NCBI RefSeq assembly: GCF_900116805.1
Contig: NZ_FPBV01000002.1
Location: 186,001-250,000, forward strand
Direction: 5' to 3'
DNA: 64,000 nucleotides
Source: Paenalicyclobacillus macrosporangiidus
GTDB taxonomy: Bacteria > Bacillota > Bacilli > Alicyclobacillales > Alicyclobacillaceae
The notes beneath the pieces are model-generated. The model was not told the DNA's origin. It saw nothing but the letters and a program-made list of their open reading frames with translations, and did no database searches. Shown here piece by piece: positions 59,850 through 64,000 of this stretch. The translations under genes were made by a program, and so were the position numbers. The stretch's first letter is position 1. Every line of letters begins with the position of its first letter.

Positions 59850-60326
59850 TCAGCCTCCGTAGAACAGCCCCAGCTCGCGCAAGGTCAGCGGATCGCCCGT
59901 GCGGTGCACACCCGCGTCGACCACCTCGCCGACAAACAGGACATGGTCGCCCCGGTCCACCGTGTCGGTCACGCGGCACTCGAACCACGACAGCGCATCC
60001 TTCAGGATGGGGCTGCCGGTGGTGGCGGTGTAGAACTCCACGTCGCCGAACTTGTTGCCGACCCGGGAGACGGGTTTAAAGAATTGGAAGGCGAGGTCCT
60101 TCTGGCCGGTCTCCAGCACGTTCACGGAGAACACGCCCGACTCGCGGATCCCGTCGCAGGACGCGGTGCCTTTCTTGACACCGATGGCCACCAGCGGCGG
60201 CGTGAACGAGGTCTGGGTCACCCAGTTGCCGGTGAACGCGTTGACGTCGTCCCCCACCTTGGTGCCAATGACGTACAACCCGTACGTGATGCCTCGCAGT
60301 GCAGTCTTCTTCGCTTGTTCGTCCAC
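59850..60326 (-). CDS. Flavin reductase-like FMN-binding protein
   Basis: A 158-residue protein of the flavin reductase (HpaC/FRP-like) split-barrel fold: GITYGLYVIGTKVGDDVNAF with TGNWVTQTSFTPPLVAIGVK at the FMN site and GVFSVNVLETGQKDLAFQFF. Such proteins reduce flavin with NAD(P)H or act as small FMN oxidoreductases. GTG 60326 has GGAGG eight bases upstream. It is monocistronic and upstream of the cstA promoter on the same strand; no flavin-dependent monooxygenase is nearby. Confidence 0.88.
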   Translation of the reverse strand: MDEQAKKTALRGITYGLYVIGTKVGDDVNAFTGNWVTQTSFTPPLVAIGVKKGTASCDGIRESGVFSVNVLETGQKDLAFQFFKPVSRVGNKFGDVEFYTATTGSPILKDALSWFECRVTDTVDRGDHVLFVGEVVDAGVHRTGDPLTLRELGLFYGG

Positions 60327-60553
60327 GCTGAACGCCTCCTTCTTCTCACGGATTCGCGCCCGGCGCCCGCATGGCGGCGCAGGGCACCGTGCATCCGGTG
60401 TGGCGGATGCTCGTGTCACCATGATAGTCCAAAGGGCGGATTCAAATCACGCCACCCCGTCCGGCCGCTGGGTCAAACCTCTCTTGCCGTCGGAAGGGTT
60501 TGCGGGTAATATCATTCGTGATCTGAAATTTTCCCGGATTGAAGTGATTCGCC

Positions 60554-61768
60554 ATGCCGTTATGGAAAAGAAATCTGTTTGTGTGTTGGTTCGGGTGTTT
60601 TGCCACCACGGCCGGGATGAGCCTCATCGTGCCGTTTCTGCCGCTGTACATCCAGTTGCTGGGCGTGCACGACACCGCGGCCGTGGAGCGTTGGTCCGGG
60701 CTTGCGTTCGGATCGACCTTCCTGATGTCGGCCATCGTCTCCCCCATCTGGGGGCGCATCGCCGATCAAAGGGGACGAAAACTGATGCTCTTGCGGGCGA
60801 GCCTCGGCATGGCGATCATCTGTTCGCTGATGGGGTTCGCCCACAACGTTTATGAACTCACGGCGCTGCGGCTGCTGATGGGATCGGTCTCCGGCTACAT
60901 CGCGGCGGCGATCACGCTGGTCGCCACGCAGACCCCCCGTGATCACGCCGGATGGGCCCTCGGCACCCTCTCCACCGGCACGGTGGGCGGTAACCTCATC
61001 GGTCCCCTGGTAGGCGGATACCTGGCCGAGGTCATCGGGTTGCGCAACGTCTTTTTCGCCACGGGCCTCATGATGTTCGTCGCGTTCCTCATCACGTTGT
61101 TCCTCGTCAAGGAGGCATTCAAGCCGTCGAAGAAGGCGTCGGTCCCCTGGCGAGAGGTGTGGCGCATGGTCCCGAACCCGCGGGTGGTGGTCACGATGAT
61201 GGCATCCACCTTCGTCCTGCAACTCGCCATGATGTCCATCCAGCCCATCGTCACCGTCTACGTCTCCCAGTTGACCGGCCCGTCGCGCCACATCGCACTC
61301 ATTGCCGGCTGTGTTGTGGCCGCCGCCGGGATTGCCAACGTGTTGGCCGCCCCGTGGCTCGGCAAACTGTCCGATCACGTCGGCCCCCAGCGCGTCCTGG
61401 TGGTCTGCCTGGTGATTGCGGGCCTGGTGTTCATCCCGCAGGCGTTCGTCACCTCGCCGTGGCAACTGATGGGGCTGCGCTTTCTGCTCGGCCTGGCGAG
61501 TGCCGGCCTGTTGCCGTCCATCAACGCAATCGTCAAACGCAGCGCACCGGAAGCGCTGTCCGGCCGCGTGTTCGGCTACAACCAGTCGGCCCAGTACCTC
61601 GGCAACATCGGCGGCTCCATCCTGGGTGGCCAGATGGCAGCCGCGTTTGGCATTCACTATGTATTCTTTTCCACCGCCGCGCTGATGTTGCTCAACGCCC
61701 TGTGGGTGTTCACCAGCACGCGGGATCGCCACAATAAACACCGCGCCGTCCCGCACCCGTCCGTCTAA
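60554..61768 (+). CDS. MFS multidrug efflux transporter (MdtG-like)
   Basis: A 404-residue, 12-helix DHA1-type major facilitator: FATTAGMSLIVPFLPLYIQL, the loop 2-3 motif GRIADQRGRKLMLLRA, and the drug/H+ antiporter motif C-like GTLSTGTVGGNLIGPLVGG. Closest in style to MdtG and related Bacillus drug exporters. Substrate unknown. The ribosome site before ATG 60554 is weak (GAAGTGA). No regulator is adjacent. About 215 bases of gene-free sequence follow. Confidence 0.82.
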   Translation: MPLWKRNLFVCWFGCFATTAGMSLIVPFLPLYIQLLGVHDTAAVERWSGLAFGSTFLMSAIVSPIWGRIADQRGRKLMLLRASLGMAIICSLMGFAHNVYELTALRLLMGSVSGYIAAAITLVATQTPRDHAGWALGTLSTGTVGGNLIGPLVGGYLAEVIGLRNVFFATGLMMFVAFLITLFLVKEAFKPSKKASVPWREVWRMVPNPRVVVTMMASTFVLQLAMMSIQPIVTVYVSQLTGPSRHIALIAGCVVAAAGIANVLAAPWLGKLSDHVGPQRVLVVCLVIAGLVFIPQAFVTSPWQLMGLRFLLGLASAGLLPSINAIVKRSAPEALSGRVFGYNQSAQYLGNIGGSILGGQMAAAFGIHYVFFSTAALMLLNALWVFTSTRDRHNKHRAVPHPSV

Positions 61769-61983
61769 CCAGGGTTGTGGTACCTGCGAGGAGCCCATCA
61801 TAGGCCGGATAAGTGGGAAGATCGGATCATTGGGCTCGTGCGAACCGTCGGGATCGACCCTGAAGCCAAGTTTTGCGGTCACCGCGGTGGGAGGCCGTTA
61901 CCGTGTGAAGAAACGACGGCACCAGAGAGGCCGCTCCGGACCCCACAGCCGGCAGGTGCACGCCTTCCTGGTCCACCCAGATT

Positions 61984-63207
61984 TTAGATCGCGTGGGACA
62001 CGGCGGGCGCGACATACTCAGACGCGATGTATTCGCCGATGCACAGCGACGCCGTCGCAGCCGGAGACGGTGCGTTGCACACGTGCACCACCCGCCCCTG
62101 CCGAATGACGGCAAAGTCGTCCACCAGCTGGCCGTCTCGGGTGAGCGCCTGGGCGCGGACCCCTGCCGGCGCAGGACGCAGGTCGTCCTCCGTGATCTCG
62201 GGCATCAGGCGCTGGACGTTGCGCACAAACGCACGCTTGCTGTAGGAGCGGATCATCTCCGCCACGCCCTGCCGCCAATACTTGCGAGCCAAGCGGCGGA
62301 AGCCCGGGAAAGTGAGGGATTCACCGAGATCGCGCACATTCACGTCCCACTTCGTGTACCCTTCGCGCCGGAACGCGAGTACCGCGTTCGGCCCTACGTC
62401 GACGCGCCCGTCTATCATCCGCGTGAAGTGCACACCGAGAAACGGGAAGTTGGGATCCGGCACCGGGTAGATGAGATTCCGCACCAGGTGGCGCCGCTCC
62501 TCCGACAGCTCGTAGTATTCCCCACGAAACGGCACGATGCGCACCCCCGTGTCGACACCTCCCAGCCGGGCGATCCGGTCGGAAAACAACCCCCCGCAAT
62601 TCACCACCAGCCGTGCGTGATATTCAGCCGTCTGCCCCCGGTCGCCTCGGGTTTGCACCACGACACCGTCGCCACGCTCGACGAGGCCGACCACCTCTTG
62701 CCCGAGCCAGATCTCCCCGCCAGCCTGGCGGATGTCGTCGGCCAGTGCCTCACACACCTGACGATAGTTGACGATCCCCGTCATCGGCACGTGGATGGCG
62801 GCCACGCCCCTGACGTGCGGCTCCAGCTCACGCAGCTCGTCCTGGCCGATGAGCCGAATCTGAAGGCCGTTGTCGAGGCCGCGCTGATACAGGCGCAGTA
62901 GCCCTGCCCGTTCCGACTCGTCCGCCGCCACGATGACTTTGCCGCACACCTCGTGGGCGATGCCATGCTTCCGGCAGAACGCCACCATCCGCCGGTTGCC
63001 TTCCCGCGCCAGGCGGGCCTTGAGGCTGCCCGGTTTGTAGTAGATCCCAGAGTGGATCACGCCGCTGTTGTGCCCCGTCTGGTGCTCACCCACCCGCGGC
63101 TCCTTCTCCACCACGGCCACGCGCTGCCTTGGCTCCCGCTGTATCCACGCGTGTGCAGTGGCCAGACCGACAATGCCTCCGCCCACAATCACGACATCGT
63201 ACATCAT
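61984..63207 (-). CDS. lhgO: L-2-hydroxyglutarate oxidase
   Basis: FAD-dependent oxidase/dehydrogenase of the DAO superfamily, 407 residues: VVIVGGGIVGLATAHAW (dinucleotide fold), GHNSGVIHSGIYYKPGSLKA (diagnostic for LhgO), ARLVVNCGGLFSDRIARLGG, and FPFLGVHFTRMIDGRVDVGP with the C-terminal active-site region. It oxidises L-2-hydroxyglutarate to 2-oxoglutarate with electrons to quinone. The ATG at 63207 (or 63204) overlaps the stop of the GntR gene, so the two are coupled. Confidence 0.92.
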   Translation of the reverse strand: MMYDVVIVGGGIVGLATAHAWIQREPRQRVAVVEKEPRVGEHQTGHNSGVIHSGIYYKPGSLKARLAREGNRRMVAFCRKHGIAHEVCGKVIVAADESERAGLLRLYQRGLDNGLQIRLIGQDELRELEPHVRGVAAIHVPMTGIVNYRQVCEALADDIRQAGGEIWLGQEVVGLVERGDGVVVQTRGDRGQTAEYHARLVVNCGGLFSDRIARLGGVDTGVRIVPFRGEYYELSEERRHLVRNLIYPVPDPNFPFLGVHFTRMIDGRVDVGPNAVLAFRREGYTKWDVNVRDLGESLTFPGFRRLARKYWRQGVAEMIRSYSKRAFVRNVQRLMPEITEDDLRPAPAGVRAQALTRDGQLVDDFAVIRQGRVVHVCNAPSPAATASLCIGEYIASEYVAPAVSHAI

Positions 63208-64000
63208 GCTTCATCCTCTCCGCTGTAAGTACCTTTCGTACGCGCCCGGGGCGCCTGGACGGGAGGCTCCTGTCCCTGGGGCGACGCCGGGGGCGCACCT
63301 GCCTGTACCTCCTGTGCACGAGGAACAGTGCGGGTGACGAGGCGGACGAGCTTGCCTCGCACGTTCTCCAGGTGGTCTACCATGGCGGTGCGGGCTGCGG
63401 CGGCATCATGCTGCCGAATGGCCGCCACAATGGCGGCGTGCTCGTCCGCCACCTGGCGGACGCGTTCCGCGTCGCCCTGGTTCTTGCCGAGCGTGTAGGC
63501 CATGCCTTCTGCGACGAGATCGGAGATGCGGTCCATCAACTCCACCAACACCGGGTTCTGCGTGGCTCGCGCGATGGCCCGGTGCAGCCGAAGATCGCTG
63601 TTTGCCCCGGTCCCGTGCGCAGAGACCTCGTCCCAGTACGCGGCCAACGCTTCCTCCATCTGGCGCACGGTCTCCTCATCCGCGCGGGCGGCGGCCAACT
63701 CGGCGGCTCCCGCCTCGAGCAGGATGCGCACCTCGAGCAGATGAAGCGCGGCTTCCGGAAAATTGAGGAGGGACGCTGCAACCGGGGGAATGTAGGTGCT
63801 CACGTCCACCTGTCGCACGAAGCTGCCCTCACCGTGCCGCACCTCGATGATGCGCGCTGCAGCCAGCACGGACAGCGCCTCGCGAATGCACATCCGGCTC
63901 ACACCGAACGCCTCCGCCAGATCCTTCTCGGACGGAAGGCGCTTTCCCGGCGGGTACTCGCCGCTTTGGATCATCGCCTTGATGCGGTCGACGACTACGT
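63204..64000 (-). CDS. GntR/FadR-family regulator (5' end outside window)
   Basis: The frame is open to the window edge, so the first few codons are missing; at least 264 residues are present. The N-terminal winged helix reads MIQSGEYPPGKRLPSEKDLA and VSRMCIREALSVLAAARIIE; the C-terminal FCD effector domain (~70-225) has the helix pattern and metal-type residues of FadR regulators (DLRLHRAIARATQNPVLVEL, DEHAAIVAAIRQHD). An unstructured Pro/Gln-rich tail follows. Coupled upstream of lhgO, it presumably regulates that gene in response to a 2-hydroxy acid. Confidence 0.88.
   Translation of the reverse strand, partial: VVVDRIKAMIQSGEYPPGKRLPSEKDLAEAFGVSRMCIREALSVLAAARIIEVRHGEGSFVRQVDVSTYIPPVAASLLNFPEAALHLLEVRILLEAGAAELAAARADEETVRQMEEALAAYWDEVSAHGTGANSDLRLHRAIARATQNPVLVELMDRISDLVAEGMAYTLGKNQGDAERVRQVADEHAAIVAAIRQHDAAAARTAMVDHLENVRGKLVRLVTRTVPRAQEVQAGAPPASPQGQEPPVQAPRARTKGTYSGEDEA

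Noticed and set aside
61769-61983. Small + strand frame after the MdtG-like gene (from about 61902)
   Set aside because: Basic, short, no ribosome site, and it runs antisense into lhgO.
1-64000. CRISPR arrays, tRNA and rRNA genes, T-box leaders
   Set aside because: No regularly spaced repeats, cloverleaf signatures or T-box motif were seen on either strand.

Overview
The window looks like chromosomal DNA of a spore-forming, high-GC member of the Bacilli, most probably Alicyclobacillaceae or a close relative. The grounds are a CodY repressor, an H-type small acid-soluble spore protein, a YerC-type TrpR-like protein, NiaR, split SdaAA/SdaAB serine dehydratase, an FMN-riboswitch rib operon in Bacillus order, and frequent GTG/TTG starts behind strong GGAGG ribosome sites. 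The family assignment is inference from gene content and base composition. No rRNA, tRNA or CRISPR array was seen.

Layout. 0-4.2 kb: ribD-ribE-ribBA-ribH on the minus strand behind an FMN riboswitch and intrinsic terminator. 4.3-12.8 kb: KimA-like potassium importer, serine acetyltransferase, Fur-family regulator convergent with MntH, a PAP2 phosphatase, an M20 dipeptidase, and CodY. 12.8-18.5 kb: methyltransferase, an 830-bp stretch without a recognisable gene, YerC, an orphan 2-oxo acid dehydrogenase E2, a pair of overlapping XRE regulators and a GNAT-like protein. 18.5-24.7 kb: a translationally coupled operon of a 1204-residue M14 peptidase, an AbrB-family membrane protein and CcdA, divergent from another XRE regulator. 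24.7-30.0 kb: FabV, NiaR, Fsr-type MFS, a stand-alone CheB methylesterase, an MFS permease and SspH. 30.0-37.3 kb: cardiolipin synthase abutting a decayed IS200/IS605 element, a methyltransferase/UbiB pair and chromate transporter ChrA behind a perfect Fnr/CRP-type palindrome. 37.5-43.0 kb: MFS, beta-carbonic anhydrase, and an enoyl-CoA hydratase/GlcD/LctP-like operon. 43.3-51.4 kb: ArsR-type regulator with an MFS exporter; PfkB kinase, beta-mannosidase and polyol-type dehydrogenase; a CBS-domain protein. 51.4-56 kb: lipoprotein, a truncated nucleotidyltransferase, a second M20 dipeptidase and serine dehydratase. 56-64 kb: NDUFA9-like reductase, CstA-YbdD, flavin reductase, MFS, and L-2-hydroxyglutarate oxidase behind a GntR regulator that runs off the window.

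Much of the content concerns uptake and catabolism of peptides and organic acids (two M20 dipeptidases, M14 peptidase, CstA, serine dehydratase, lactate/2-hydroxyacid oxidation), which suits a CodY organism. No unmistakably new defence or mobile system is present. The best leads are the Fnr-type site upstream of chrA, the M14/AbrB/CcdA operon, the E2 without a recognisable subunit-binding domain, the decayed TnpB element whose right end meets the cls stop codon, and the mannoside/polyol cluster.
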